From contig OZ023183.1 of assembly GCA_963995505.1 (NCBI GenBank), forward strand, positions 16,860,671-16,924,670: a DNA stretch of 64,000 nt, given 5' to 3'. Source of the DNA: Hypericum androsaemum (Eukaryota; Streptophyta; Magnoliopsida; Malpighiales; Hypericaceae). Below the pieces are notes generated by a model that saw only the letters and a program-made list of their open reading frames with translations, was not told the origin of the DNA and ran no database searches. Each line of letters begins with the position of its first letter. Positions within the stretch are counted from its first letter, which is position 1. A program made the translations under genes and the position numbers. Positions 21,112 to 33,900 of the stretch are shown one piece after another.

Positions 21112-22617
21112 CCTCTGAAAGATTTAGGAAGGAGGCATCAGAGCTGTGGAATGAGTTGCGTGCAAGAGGAGCTCCGACTAGAGTTGCAGCAAAGGAGTGG
21201 CATTCCAGAACTAGCAGGCTGTTTTTCCTACTCCGGATGGACACTGCCAGAGGTACCTTGGGTTTCTTTCATGTTGCTCCTGAAGATCAATTGATTTCTG
21301 TCGGTATTAGCTTTTGGTTCGCATTTGGTTCCATCTATCAGAATGATTGAAATCCTAGTTCAATGTTGGTCATCTATCCGCGGATTGTTGTCCTTTCGAG
21401 TTTTGAGAACAGCGGATTCCTAGTCCGTCCGATGCGTATTCTGTGCTCGATGTCATCGTTGCGAGAATTTTCGGGTCTAGTTCGTGGTCTACTCGTCATA
21501 TGTTCTTGCAATTTTGTCCAAAGAGCATTGCCCTCTCGTCGACTGCTATGCTATCTGAAGTTTCAAAAGAGCATGACCAAGAGAGTAAATTTCCGCCATG
21601 GAACGAAGGGGCCTCGAATTGCTTTGCTCTTGTAATTGTGGTGAATGTTTCCGGTGGCTTGAGATGAAGTCAATGTGACGGAGTTACATATTTTTATTTG
21701 TACTTCAAGTTATAAATTTTATTGTGAATAGTTAAACTACTTGTATTTTGACATAGTTGGAACTGGAGAAAAATATATAGATAAAGGGGTTTATGTTTTT
21801 TGGCTCCAAAAATATCAAAAAATTGTTGTATATATATTCAAGTCACCAAAATATTTAATAAATTATAATTATTTCTTTATTTATATTCAAGTCAAAAAAA
21901 TATATTATTAATGATCACTTATCACTTTATAGGAATAGGAATGTTCGGCTAATATTTAATACTAATGTTTTTAGAAAAAATGCATTAATAACAATGACTG
22001 TTCTATTTTTTTTTAAATCAATGACTATTCTATATTAAATTACATTTGTCCACTTTAAAACTTGGGAGAATGAAATTTATCACCAATCATATTATACTCG
22101 AATTTATATTACTCGATTTAATAAATATTCATAGTGCAAGAGGTCTGAGATATATCTAAGAAGCCTCTGAGTTGCGGGGAATTAATGGTGAAGCAGCTGT
22201 GTCGTTGCCGATGTGTATCACAAGAAGATTAGAGTAGGGGAAATTAATAAAATCTGATTTCTGACGTATGTACCAAGTCAATTTTGGTTTTTTTTTTAAT
22301 TAAAAAATTTGATATTCAGAGCACCGAACATAAAGAACATAAGAACATAAAATGAACAAATTACTACTCAACCCAAAACAGAACAAGAGTCCATTGCAAA
22401 GAGAGATGCATCCTTGCAGAGGATAAAATCCAGACTGCCTAGAAATATGTAGAGATAAAGAGATGGAACAATCAGGAAGAGTTCCACCTAATCCCAAGTA
22501 CCTCCTAAAATATAATAAGTCCAACCAGAGAGACCAACCTTTGTCCAAACTATATTTACAATTGATAATCCTGAGCAACAAAAACCAAACATTGATAATT
22601 CTACTCTGGAACTTTAC
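21112..22617. other. 3' flank of PPR locus and spacer to OPT gene
   Basis: 21112-21250 contains the remains of a duplicated final PPR repeat. 21360-21600 is the 3' UTR-like block homologous to 13005-13210. From about 21670 to 22300 the DNA is AT-rich with nothing recognised. 22300-22617 is probably the 3' UTR of the minus-strand transporter gene. Confidence 0.5.
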
Positions 22618-25600
22618 TTAATAAGCAGGGCAGCCATCATGAACTATGCCTTTGGCAGTAGGGCAGCCAGCTAAAGGGCAGCGCTCTCCTTGGCTGCCCC
22701 ACCAGTCTATACTGATGTTCTGCATTGTAAGGGTGAAGTACAAGAGCACCCCCATGAAGGCCAACCCCGCGTCCAGTGCGGCCGACAGGATGTAATTGTA
22801 CCTCTGCCACCACCGCTTGTGATACTTGAACACAATGCCGTTGAAGATCAGCGCGAGCACGAGCCAGCAGTTGAAGTTCACGCTGGTGGCGGGTGGCATC
22901 ATGCCTGTTGCTCCGAGGAGCACCGGGAGGTTGATCAGAGGGATCCACTTCTGCTTCGGGAATGCCTTGTGGACCAGCCACACAACCAAGGGGCCTAGTA
23001 GCCCGCCTAGGAAGAACCAGTTCAGCGCGGAGTAGTTCCCTTGGCGGCCGAAGATCTTGATCGGTCCAACCAGACCCCAGATGACGGACGCGTCGTAGAA
23101 GACACGGTCGCTCGGACAAGTCCAGGGACTGTCCGGCGGGAGCAGTTGGTCATTGCAGATGTTATCAATGCTCGTCAGTAGGTACCAAGCCACGCCGATG
23201 TTCACGGTTCCTGATATGATTGTACCTATCAGCTGAAGTAAACAGAGTTAATAATGTGTTTGATCTTCTTTCTTTTATGAAGAAACAATGGTGCTAATGG
23301 TAATTTACCTACCTGCACTAAGAACATGGATTTTGGTGGGATTTTCATGTAGTGGCCTAGCTTGAAATCTTGGAGGAAGGAAACTGCCTGAGCCATGCTT
23401 ATATAACCGTATGTCTTGAAGCAGACATTGGCAATTGGTCTACCAGGAAGCATCACTCCCATAATATACTCGGTAATGATGTTCAGCCCGGGGGTCTGTT
23501 AAGCCGAGGAAACCCGAAATCAAATCAAATCACTCAAGCAAGAAGCTACCGAGCTGATCAAATCAGAATCCAAACAAGTACCTGATTCGTTGTCGCGGTA
23601 ATGACGCTGACCGGAAGGGTGAAAACGAAGCCGAGAGCGGCCGCGAAGAGGAGTCCCCACCAGGGCATCTGTATCTGATCCTTCATGACAATGCACAGCA
23701 CGAGGGAGAGCCCGAAAGAGAGTACTAGCATCAGGAGAAACCACCAAACCGGTATGTCCTTGTACCTCCTCATCAACCTAGTATGGATGTCTGCCTTTTC
23801 CTCATTGTAGGAAGCCTTGAACTGCCGAATTATCTCCCTGTAAAACACAACAACAACAACAACAACAACATTGTCAAGTACAAAAACCAACCCGAGTTCA
23901 ATCCCTGACATGTAATATCTATCTTACTTTCCGTTGAACAAGGCGACGTGGGTGAGCGTAGAGGCAATGCCAGCGAATCCGATCCCGTAGCTGAACGCGA
24001 AGAAGGTGCTCAGGTGGATCTGCCCTTGCTCCTTGTAAGCTTCAACGTCTATCTGAAAGTTGTCATTCACAATGGCAGACACATTGTACACCTGCCCTTG
24101 GCTGTTGAACAAGTGCGACGATATGATCGGGAACTTGCGGTATCCGTACGTGTCGTTGCCCCAGTAAGCGATCGGTATCACGACGTAGAGGAGGAGTACG
24201 TATCCTACGAGGATGTTGATCGCCGCGAAGAGCGGGGTGATCAGGGGGCTCAGGAGGAACGAGGCTATGACGGACCAGTCGATCGCGAAGGCTCCGACTC
24301 CGAGGCCCTTCATCCCCGAGCCGATCTGCTGGGCGGTCACTGACTTGGGGAAAACCCAGCAGAGCCATGAGATGGTTGAGAGAGTTGGGAATAGGTAGCC
24401 TGGGAATGTATACCAGGAGAAGCTGCAGATTAGTGCAATCAGGAAGAACTTCCCCCTTGACATCCGCTGGCTGTCTTTCTCGTGCAACGCCCTGCCATTA
24501 ATAACTCGGGTTTTTAGAATCGAACACTCATTATTAAACTCAACAAGATTTAATGACATACATCCTAAATGTAATAAACTACAACCGTAATTACGGTTCA
24601 CATTAATAATAGCATTAATTATAGATTGACATATCTAATTAATATCCACCAGCATTACACATAAAAGGAGAGAACATTGCTTGTAATCAGAGAGTTGAAA
24701 AGGGCCTTTGTCCTCGTGGTACTACTACTATCGTCTGCACTCAATTAGGGTTTTAAAGAAATCAACGATAACAAAATTCAAAAAAAAATAAAAAGAAAGA
24801 ACAGTGCATCCATTGATGGAGCCGGTCACGTGTACATAACGATGTAACAATTCTCGGGGCCAAAACTATTATAGAGTACTGTAATAAATGACTTGCATTT
24901 ATAGTTTCGGATTCTAAATTTAATATAAAAAATATATTATTAAAAAAATCACTTCGCTCGTCTCACCTAAACAATGAAACCTGAACGAGACTATTCGGCC
25001 ACCACATCTGAGCCGACTCCACCACGAACTTCCTCATAATCCCAGCCCAACCGTATCCTATCACCTGCTCAAAAATCCGACGAAAATAAATGAGTAATAA
25101 TTCCCAATATATTGCACCGGAAAATATTTTTCGGGTTCAAACAAATATCGGATTGGACGGACACCTGAGTGGTGACAACGAGGATCCAGCCGGCCAGAAA
25201 CGATATCTTCCTCTTGTAGAACGCCATGACGATGTCGATGATGCTGATCGCGTAGGCCGTGCCGCTTCCGACGTTGGCGAAGATCGAGATGAGCACGTGC
25301 TCCTTCATGTTGAAGGGCCCCGGGTTGAGGGAGAACATCCGGTCCCCGAACCCGGGGATCCGGAACTGGGTCTTGGGTAGGGTACGGGCCATGAACTTAC
25401 CCATGGGTAGCGTCGCGACCTGGACGGATATCATAGACACAATTAGGGGCTCCGTCCGGTACCCGAAGAAGGTGTTGATGAAGGAGAGGGCCACGCACGA
25501 TAGGATCCCGAGGAACCACATCCTGAACGTCCACACAGGCAACGACGGGTCGTCCGTGGTCGGGACGGTCAGCCGGACTTGCTCCACCGGCGAGACATCC

Positions 25601-25677
25601 TCGTCGTCTTCCCGGAACGACGGCTTCCGGGGGGACTCGTCGTCGGCGTGGGATTCTATCTCCATGGGAAGAGCCAT
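22618..25677 (-). CDS. Oligopeptide transporter, PT clade (OPT family), copy 1
   Basis: Six exons by GT-AG sites: 25165-25677, 24967-25064, 23928-24491, 23582-23837, 23313-23495, 22618-23232; they join to 742 codons, a normal length for the family. OPT proteins are proton-coupled plasma or vacuolar membrane carriers for small peptides, glutathione or metal chelates, with about 16 membrane spans. The PT-clade signatures are present: [11 protein letters not shown] in exon 1 and MKIPPKSMF in exon 5, the latter KIPPK where KIPPR is usual. Exon 1 has [12 protein letters not shown] and [12 protein letters not shown] just before the first span. Exon 1 lacks about four residues of an AGTAFGSG loop that copy 2 keeps. 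The 3' splice site of intron 3 follows a (GTT)n tract (23843-23872). Closest in feel to OPT1/OPT5-like proteins; substrate not predictable. Confidence 0.92.
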
Positions 25678-26060
25678 CGTTGTTGCATGCGAGTGTGGCG
25701 TTTTTTCACTCTCTTTGTCTCTAGAAGCTTTAAGAGAACGTTATATATAAATAGGGTTTTTGATACTCTAATAAAATAATATTGTTAGTTAGTTGAGCCA
25801 GATGGGATACTGATTCGATAATTTTGGGAGAAAATATACTCTGAATTTTTGGTATTTATCTTGATAAATGGGATTAGCTAGTTTTGAGGATTTATGAGGT
25901 AAATGTATATGATGTCCAATACGAGATATGTTCAGTTTCAATAGTTGTTATAACTTTATTCTAATAGCAATTTTAAATACTTTTTAGACTAACTTATCAC
26001 TATTCAAAAATCTTATTTACATCTCTCAAAAAAAATCTTATTTACTTGGTACTAAATTAG
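25678..26060. promoter_or_regulatory. Upstream region of OPT copy 1
   Basis: The probable TATA element on the minus strand (complement of TTATATATAAATAGG, 25741-25755) lies about 65-80 bases before the ATG at 25677. No further regulatory site can be supported. Confidence 0.4.
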
Positions 26061-26064
26061 TTGA

Positions 26065-26795
26065 AGAATGAAATAAAGATCAAATAGTCTCATCTACATG
26101 CAGAAAAAAATTAATTATCACCCAGCCCCCTCTACATACATAAAAAAAATTCAATTAATACTATGTACTAAAAATTAGTATGTTTAACACCCTGTACTTA
26201 TCAAAACAGACCAATTAACACTTTGAGATTAATTTTTCGATTGCTGGTGACACATCATCGTATAACGTGACATCCAACTCAACAATTTATAATACATAAG
26301 CATTAACCAGAGATCCACCTCTTTCAACTCTCCTCTGCCGAATGGAATGGGGACAATATGCCGATACAATGGAACAATATCTCGTTGCGTAATCTGCTTG
26401 AAAGACACACAAAAGTGCTGGACGTCTTCGTCCTGGTCCTGGATTTAATGGTTTTAAGCTTCTAGTTTGATTACTTTTTTATTCTGTCTAACTGTGGAGT
26501 GGAGGGGATATGTATATAAGCAATGAGCCAGAGGGATGTGTGAAGGAGAAGAAGAGAGGGTCGAAAGAGGTTGACCCTACTTAACTAATGCTTATGTGTT
26601 ATAAATTGATGACTTAGATGTCACGTGATCCGATGATGTGTCATCAGAAATCGAAAAATTGGTCTCGAGGTATTAATTGGTCTGTTTTGACAAGTATTTG
26701 GTGTTAAATGGACCAATTTTCAGTACATAGTGTTAATTAGATTTTTTATATAAGTAGAAAGGTCTATTTGGTCTTTATTCCGTTAAAAAAATATA
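26065..26795. mobile_element. Inverted-repeat DNA element E (no coding)
   Basis: The outer parts form long inverted repeats: AATAAAGATCAAATAGTC near 26082 pairs with the complement near 26761-26778, followed inward on both sides by TTAA(C/T)AC, ACTATGTACT, CAAAACAGACCAATTAA and GTGACATC-type blocks, about 230-260 bases per arm. The centre has TATATAAG and purine-rich sequence but no transposase. It is a non-autonomous element of undetermined superfamily. Its exact edges and target duplication are unclear. Confidence 0.65.
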
Positions 26796-27295
26796 TTAAA
26801 GTCTTACCTTCTCGAATCAAAATTAGATAAAAATTTATAGGATAAAATAGTCATAGATTTGTAAGATCTGACAAGTTTGTAATTTTAAATGGAGATAGGA
26901 GTATTTTCGGCAATTTATATATTTTTTTTCAAGTACTAATCACTTGATTTATGTAATATTAAGAACTAAACAATATGTCATGAACAATTAATTTTTTCAA
27001 ACATAAAAAACTTATGAGTATTTTACTCAAATTTATATCTACCGTGAAGCGAATGCCTTTCATGGTTTTAAAAAACGATATGCATGTCGATTCACGATTT
27101 TCCCTCGTCCTCTGAGGTCAACCAAATCGACATGTCGAATTGTTGATCAAACTAGAGTTTTTTTTAAATTAAAAATGTATTATTTATTACAATTCATAAT
27201 AAAATAGAAAATAGTTATTAGTATTATATAATTTTATTGTAAAATTGTAATGTACAAGCATAAAATAATAATTTAATTATTTTTAAATTTTAATA

Positions 27296-28262
27296 GGGAA
27301 AAGTCCTATTTAGTACCCTGTAGTTTCAGACTTTCAGAATTAAGGCCGTGTGGTTTCAAATTGGGACTTTAGTTTGAGAACCTTTGATTTATCTGTACGA
27401 CGCGATGTGTATTCTGAAGACCAGCTGCTAGTCATTCTGCAAAAGTCACAAGTTGGACCTCATTTTGGATACCTCACGCGTTCTACATCCCGTAGAAACA
27501 GAGGAGAAATCAGATTTAGGGTTTTAGGGCTGGCTTACATTGGAGCTTGAAAAAGATGATGAAGACCGTGGGGAGCTTGGCAGGGGCACGTCGATGGCTT
27601 GGGGGAGTAGTTCTCCTTCTTCCTAGATGACCTCACTGTGAAATGGGGGATTCTTCTTTAAAAATGGGGGTTCAAGTATTAGAAGCTTGGTTTGTCGACC
27701 CAGAATGTCAGGTTTAGTCGCGGATCGAAGAAACGAAACCGTCGTGTACTGTCGGGTCTAGGGTTTTAAATGGATGGCCTGAAGAGACATTGTTCGCGGC
27801 ATGGGAAGGATTCGTGGGCAGAAGAGGGGAGGAATGGCAGGGGAGGAGCGAAGGACAAACATAGAAGGCGATTCGATGAGGGAAGAGGGCGAAGGTGATG
27901 ATTTTGAGACCCAGGAGCCGGAAAGGGGAAGAAGACGAAGAGACCCAGGAGTGGAGAGGGGAGAGAGAAATAGGACTTTTATAGTATTAAAATAAGGGGT
28001 TTTGAAAAAATATTAAAAACGTTGGGATCAAAAATATAATTTACCAGACGACACGTAATCGTCGAATTAAGCCATGTTTTGACACGTGTCAGCCACGTGG
28101 ATACTAAAACGACACCGTTTCGACCATAGTTGGCCGGGCAGAAACAATGGACCTGCCCGGAAAAAATTGTGTAAACCACAGGGTACTAAAGTCCCAATTT
28201 GAAACCACACGGCCTTAATTCTGAAAGTCTGAAACTATAGGGTACTAAATAGGACTTTTCCC
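27296..28262. mobile_element. Non-autonomous Mutator-like element C
   Basis: Begins GGGAAAAGTCCTATTTAG and ends with its complement at 28262. An exact 9-bp duplication ATTTTAATA lies at 27287-27295 and 28263-28271. Terminal repeats are about 78 bases and nearly identical (shared CGTGTGGTTTCAAATTGGGA). The start GGGAAAAGTCC and the 'tagtaccctgt' block also occur in elements A and B, so the ends belong to a related group, although the inner parts of the repeats differ. The interior (27540-27990) is GC-rich on the plus strand with a frame MGRIRGQKRGGMAGEERR at 27801, possibly captured host DNA, not recognised. Confidence 0.88.
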
Positions 28263-28289
28263 ATTTTAATATATAGTTTTCCAAAACAA

Positions 28290-29395
28290 ACATTTTTTGA
28301 TTAAGCCGCTTGGTCTAATCACCAAAACTGACCATGTCCACCGAAAAAATCGAGATCAACGCCGTTGACCACTATTTAAACCAGAAACTCGGTCCATGTT
28401 TGATCTTGATTCCTGATTTGACCGATCGAACCACATTTAAAAAAATCATAATTCCTATAGTTAGAATATGTGTCCGTGGTTTAAGAAATGCGGGCCCCTG
28501 TCCTCGGCCTTTTCTGTTTCCTTGTATACTTTTATTCCGGCGACATCAAAAATAAAAATCAAAATAAAAATCAAAAATTTTCTCCGGTCCTCGCCTCTTT
28601 CCTCTACCTCCTTTCCTTCTTCGGCTCCGGCAACCATCCAGGGCAGATTTCCCCGACGAGGACATCGCCGAGTCCATAGTCGGGGTCTCCGACGCCCTCG
28701 AGTCTCGCTGTGGGGACTGTCGTCAGTAGGTGAGAGATTTAGACGAGTGATCCTCGGCGTAGTCGGAGTCGAGATTTGGACGACGTCGTTGTTGTAGTCA
28801 GTGATGGTGAGAGTTGAACAAGGACGGCGACCCCGCGACGGTAATTTGGACAAGGACGGGATTGAGAAGGGGTTCTGGCGTCGATTAGCTCGGCTCGACG
28901 ATGCGACGGTGATTTGGACAAGGATGGCAACCCCGCCGGCCATCCTCAAGCTCGGCCCCGTCCCCGCTCTCTCCTCCATCCTCAAGCTCAGCGTCATCTT
29001 CGCCCTCTCCTCCACGACGGCGATCGGTGTTTAACTCGTCCCGGGCCCGCTCCAGCTCCTCCTTGAAATCCCGGACTTTGGGATGGTGCCGAAAAAGTAG
29101 TTGTTGGCGAGGGCGAGGTTGGTCGGGATGGGGCCGAGGTCGGTCGGGACGGGCCGAGGTTGGTAGGGATGCTTCACGGTGACTGCCAGTGGGTTTTTTT
29201 TATTAATTATTACTTTTTTATTTTTTTAAGGGCATAAAAGTCATTTTACATAAAAATTTGACTGCTGACGTCAGCGAGGGGTTTGAGAGTATAATAAAAC
29301 TAAACCTCGGGGAGTTTTTAATCGATTACCAGAATACAGGGGGCGAGCGTAAAATATACCAAATACCAGGGGCCTGAGCGTAATTTATCCTTTAT
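28290..29395. mobile_element. Putative gene-capturing element with LRR fragment (right end)
   Basis: The right edge (complement reading GGATAAATTACGCTCAGG, then CCCCTGGTATTTGG) resembles the left edge of the element at 2346. Upstream of it lies GC-rich DNA (28600-29170) unlike the flanks, containing a leucine-rich-repeat fragment on the minus strand at 29075-29160. A matching left terminus was not found, so extent is uncertain; the segment starts after element C and its target repeat. Confidence 0.35.
29075..29160 (-). pseudogene. Leucine-rich repeat coding fragment
   Basis: The minus frame reads PTDLGPIPTNLALANNYFF followed by GTIPKS. The LxLxxNxFxGxIPxS pattern is the plant extracellular LRR repeat, here about one repeat long. 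The frame is lost on both sides. It is a fragment of a host LRR gene within a probable transposon. Confidence 0.5.
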
Positions 29396-30943
29396 TCTAA
29401 TTGTTCCAACTTTTAAGAAAGAAACTGCAAACTTGATTTGGCCAAAATTGCCTCAGGATTGATTCAAAGAATCGGATTTTCGGGAAAGGATTACAGCTAA
29501 CTTCGTTGGATTAAGGAAAATCGACATGAAACGATTATTATGTTCCGTTTTGAATCTAATTCTATTATATCATAATTGAATAAGTAATTTTTTTTCCTGA
29601 AACTACTGGGTATATATCTGCATATCTAATCACTATAGTTCACGTAAAACATAACTCACAAATCTGAATTTTAAATGTCCACTGGTAGTAGAAACTATAA
29701 TCAACGAGGAAGAGGGAATCTTGCAATCGGATCAAAGGAACCGTTGGATTTCTTGGGATTCTGTTTTGAATGGAATCAGAAATCATGCAGATTATAAATA
29801 AGTTTAATTTCCTTGGGATAACCAAGCGATACTTTTCACTTTTCAACCCAGCAAGCGTACGTAGGCGGGTAAATATGTCCGACAAATTTGTCTTTCAATG
29901 TCGATATAAACTGGAACACCAATATTTAGTTATTTCAAATTAAATTTCAAATTTGACACGACGATGTTATTTAACATCGATTTCATCTTGAGGGATTTTT
30001 TACTTATCAAAAAATCTTAAGGGTGTTTTTCTAGGTTTAGGAGTTGTTTAAAAATATTGATTTTTGACAACTATTTTTTGGTGGTGATGATATTATGAAC
30101 TCTAAAATCTCTTTAAAGTGATTCCGTTGTGACATGAGAAAAAGACAACAACAAACAAAGACCATTTGAAGACGATTAAAAAAATAAACGATGAAGTAAA
30201 ATTTATGAACAAACAAGTTAGCATAAATTAGTATTTTAAAATATTTTTTAAAGTTGTAAATTATATAAATGTATAGATATTCATTAAAAAAATATCATGT
30301 TATTAGAATTGAGATTTAGACTAATATTTTTTTGAAAAATATTAGTTATCAAGATAGATAGATCATTAATACTAGTTTTGACTCGAGATTCATAATTTTT
30401 TTAGTTGAGAGAGATTACAGTTAACTTGCACAAACGTATTATTTTTTATTCGGTTAGAATCGTATTTTTTTTATTGTATAGTCTCTTGAGATTGTCTTGT
30501 ATATACATTTTTAAGGGTTGATTGTCTTTTATATATATAGAATGACATGTTAAAGTTGTTTTTGCTTTGAATTTTTTATATTTGTAGGACTTTCAATTGT
30601 AGGACTTTCAATTATATTTCAATTGTTTTTGTCTTTTACATATTTCTTTCTATTGTTTTTTATATCAAAAAAATTGTGAATCCAACATCTTTATTAACTA
30701 TTGAACATAAGTAACTAATGATGTTGATTTGATTATTTGAATAGCTAATTTGATCAATTACCCCAAATACAACTATCCAATATACGACATCTATAAACAA
30801 AATTCGAAGGTTTTGGTAATATTTTACACAAACCACCCCACAAGATTAATTAAGCGTCCTCAACCTAATTTCCAGGCCTATTGGTCGGGCATAGTAATAT
30901 CGGTTTAAACCAAAAAGATTTAATTTCGGATGCAAATTAAGGG
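29396..30943. other. Intergenic, AT-rich
   Basis: No gene or transposon end recognised. The last 150 bases probably hold the 3' UTR of OPT copy 2. Confidence 0.5.
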
Positions 30944-33900
30944 CTAGAACGTCGGACAGCCGTCGGCAGATATACCAGTGGCAGTCGGACAAGCAGCGAA
31001 TGGACAGTGCTCTGTGTCGTTGGGATTGGATCCCCACCAATTCATATTCCTGTTCTCAATCCCAACCGTCAAGTAAAGGGCAACGGCCATGAAGGCGACT
31101 CCGGCGTCGAGGGCTGCGGATAGAACGTAGTTGTACCTCTGCCACCAACTCTTCCGGTACCGGAACACAAAGAAGTTGAAGACCGTCCCGACCAGGATCC
31201 AGGAGGTGTAGTTCACAGCTGTTGCTGGTGGCATCGAGCCCGTGGATCCGAGGAGGACGGGCAGGTTTATCAGGGGGATCCAGGATTGGCTTGGGAAAGC
31301 CCTGTGGAGTAGGTATACTAGGAAAGGACCTAGTGCTCCTCCCAGGAAGAACCAGTTGAGTGCGGAGTACTCTCCGAGCGATCCGAATATCCGCTTCGGC
31401 CCGACCAGCCCCCAGATGACTGATGCGTCGAAGAAGACGCGGTCGCCGGGGCATGTCCAGGGGCTGTCTGATGGGAGGAGATTGGTTTGGCAGATGTTAT
31501 CGACGCTGTCGAGAAGCCACCAGGCGACCAGGAGGTTGATCGTTCCGGCTATGATTGTTCCGATGAACTGAAGTGCAGATCATGAATCAACAATCAGTAG
31601 ATTATAGTATAAAGAAAGTCAACGTGACTTAAATTTCGGCCTATTAAGTTTCATTTGTCGGACTTATTGTCTTGATGTAGAAAGAATGTTATAGAATATG
31701 TGGATGCTATGAGATTACCTGAACAAGGAACATGGACCTTGGAGGGATTTTCATGTAATGGCCCAGCTTGAAATCGCTGAGGAAAGAAACAGCCTGAGAC
31801 ATGCTCATATACCCATAAGTTTTGAAGCAGACGTTGGCAATTGGTTTCCCAGGATATATAATCCCCATCAGATACTCGGTGATGATATTAAGCCCTGGTG
31901 TCTGTTGTTCGAATCAAAAGTACAATTAGACATACTCCGAGATCGGCGAATGAAGATTCAGAGGCACTGAATTCACCTGATTCGTAGTGGCGGTGATGAT
32001 GCTGACCGGGAGAGTGAAAACGAAGGCGAGGCCAGCCGCGAAAAGAAGTCCCCACCACGGAATTTGGACGTCCTTCTTCAGGGCAGTGCAAAGAACAAGG
32101 GAGACAGCAATTGTCACCCCAAGAAGCACATAAAACCACCAGGCAGGTATGTCCTTGTACTTCTTCATCAGCCTTGTGTGGATATCCTCCTTCCCCATCG
32201 AAGCAGCCCGATACCGATCATAAATCTCCCTGCATAAATCAATATCAAGTTAAATAACACCGCGATAATAAGAACCCGAAACTTTAGGACATAAAATAGA
32301 GAAAAGTTCACATTAATATCTATAGTTTTACACATATAACTTAGTATCGTGTGGTTTAGATTTGTTCACTTTGGTGACGGAAGTTTTCTAAAATGACACT
32401 TTTTGTGACAATTTTTAACCTGAGTTTACATCTCCTTGACTTTCCACGTAAGCGTCACGTTAACACCACATCATATTCCTATCTTTTAGGTGGTGATGAC
32501 ATGACAAAATAAAACCTCAGTTTAATCATGATCTAATAATCTTCAAGTAAAAAACTCTCAATTTAATCCTAATCTAAAATAAGAGTTTGGGGTTTAGAAA
32601 TATCACATGGTGTTGACATGGAAATAACAAGTCGGACAAACTAACCCTGGTTAAAAAAATATCATTAAAAGTGTCATTTTAGAAAAGCTATGTCAATGTC
32701 ACTTTAGGAAACATTGTCACTAAAGTTAACAAAACTTTACCACATGTTACCAAGTTAAAAATATGTGAAACTATAGCGTACTAAATTGAACTTTTTCCTA
32801 CAAACAATTACTTACCTCCCATGGAACAACGCGACATGGGTCAATGTGGCTGCAATAGCAGCGAATCCGAACCCGTAGGTAAGAGCAAAGAACGTGCTCA
32901 AGTGTATCCTCCCGAGCTTCTCGTACTGCTGCAAATCCAGCTCGAACTTATCGTTGACTATGGCGGAGATGTTGTACACCTGACCTCCGGCGTCGTACAA
33001 GTCGGAGGAGAAGATGGGGAACTTCCTGGCGCCGTACGTGTCGAGACCCCAGTACGAGAGCGGGATCACCACGTACATGACGATGGCGTACCCGACGAGG
33101 ACGTTGACGATGGCGAAGAAGGGGCTGAGGAGAGGGCTGAAGAGGAAGGAGGCCACCGTTGACCAGTCGAGCGTGAAGGCTCCGATGCCGAGACCTTGCA
33201 TCCCGGAGCCCAGCTGGTGGGCTGTCACCGACTTCGGAAAGGCCCAACAGACCCACGCTAGGCTTTGGAGTGTACTGAAGAGGTAGCCGGGGAGAGCGTA
33301 CCATAGGAAGCTGCATGTTAAAGCTATTGCGAAGAATTTCACCCGCGACACCCGGTGCTCGTTTTCTTCGTCTTCTTTCTCATGCAGCGTCCTGTCAAAA
33401 TTTGAATTTGTAGTTCACTATTGTAATGTTTTTTGGGTGCAAACCAATGCAATAGATATCAACAAACATTAAGTTCAACTCGTGGGATCTAGATTAAGAA
33501 ATTATCGAATTAAAAATATTAAGAAAATAATTGTTAAATTTTTTTTGCCGTATTAGTCGGTTCAGTAGATATTTGGTGTGATATTTATCAAAAGATGTAA
33601 TGTAATAGTTTCTTTAAACCTTTCGTTGTGTTTTTTCCATCCACAAGATTTGAATCTAAGAATTTCTTAATAAAATTTGACTCTTTTACTACTTGAACTA
33701 ACTCTCATCGATAATCGAGGAAACAAAAGTAATAGTTATTTTAGAAAGAATCTAATGTAATAATTCACAAAGATAAATATGTTAATGCAATGGATAGTTT
33801 TTCTAATTAGTTGGTGAAAGGACCATAACAACTATATATGCACAGCATTTATTGCACTGCCTAAATATGGCTAATGCTACAAATTAAATTTGGAAATACA

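Noticed and set aside
22690..22998. Plus-strand frames across the OPT genes (also 24213-24398, 32821-33162, 34485-34895)
   Set aside because: Antisense to exons with clear OPT motifs and membrane segments.
28461..29015. 184-codon minus-strand frame
   Set aside because: Arg/Ser-rich with no family resemblance, and it runs through captured, frame-broken GC-rich DNA.
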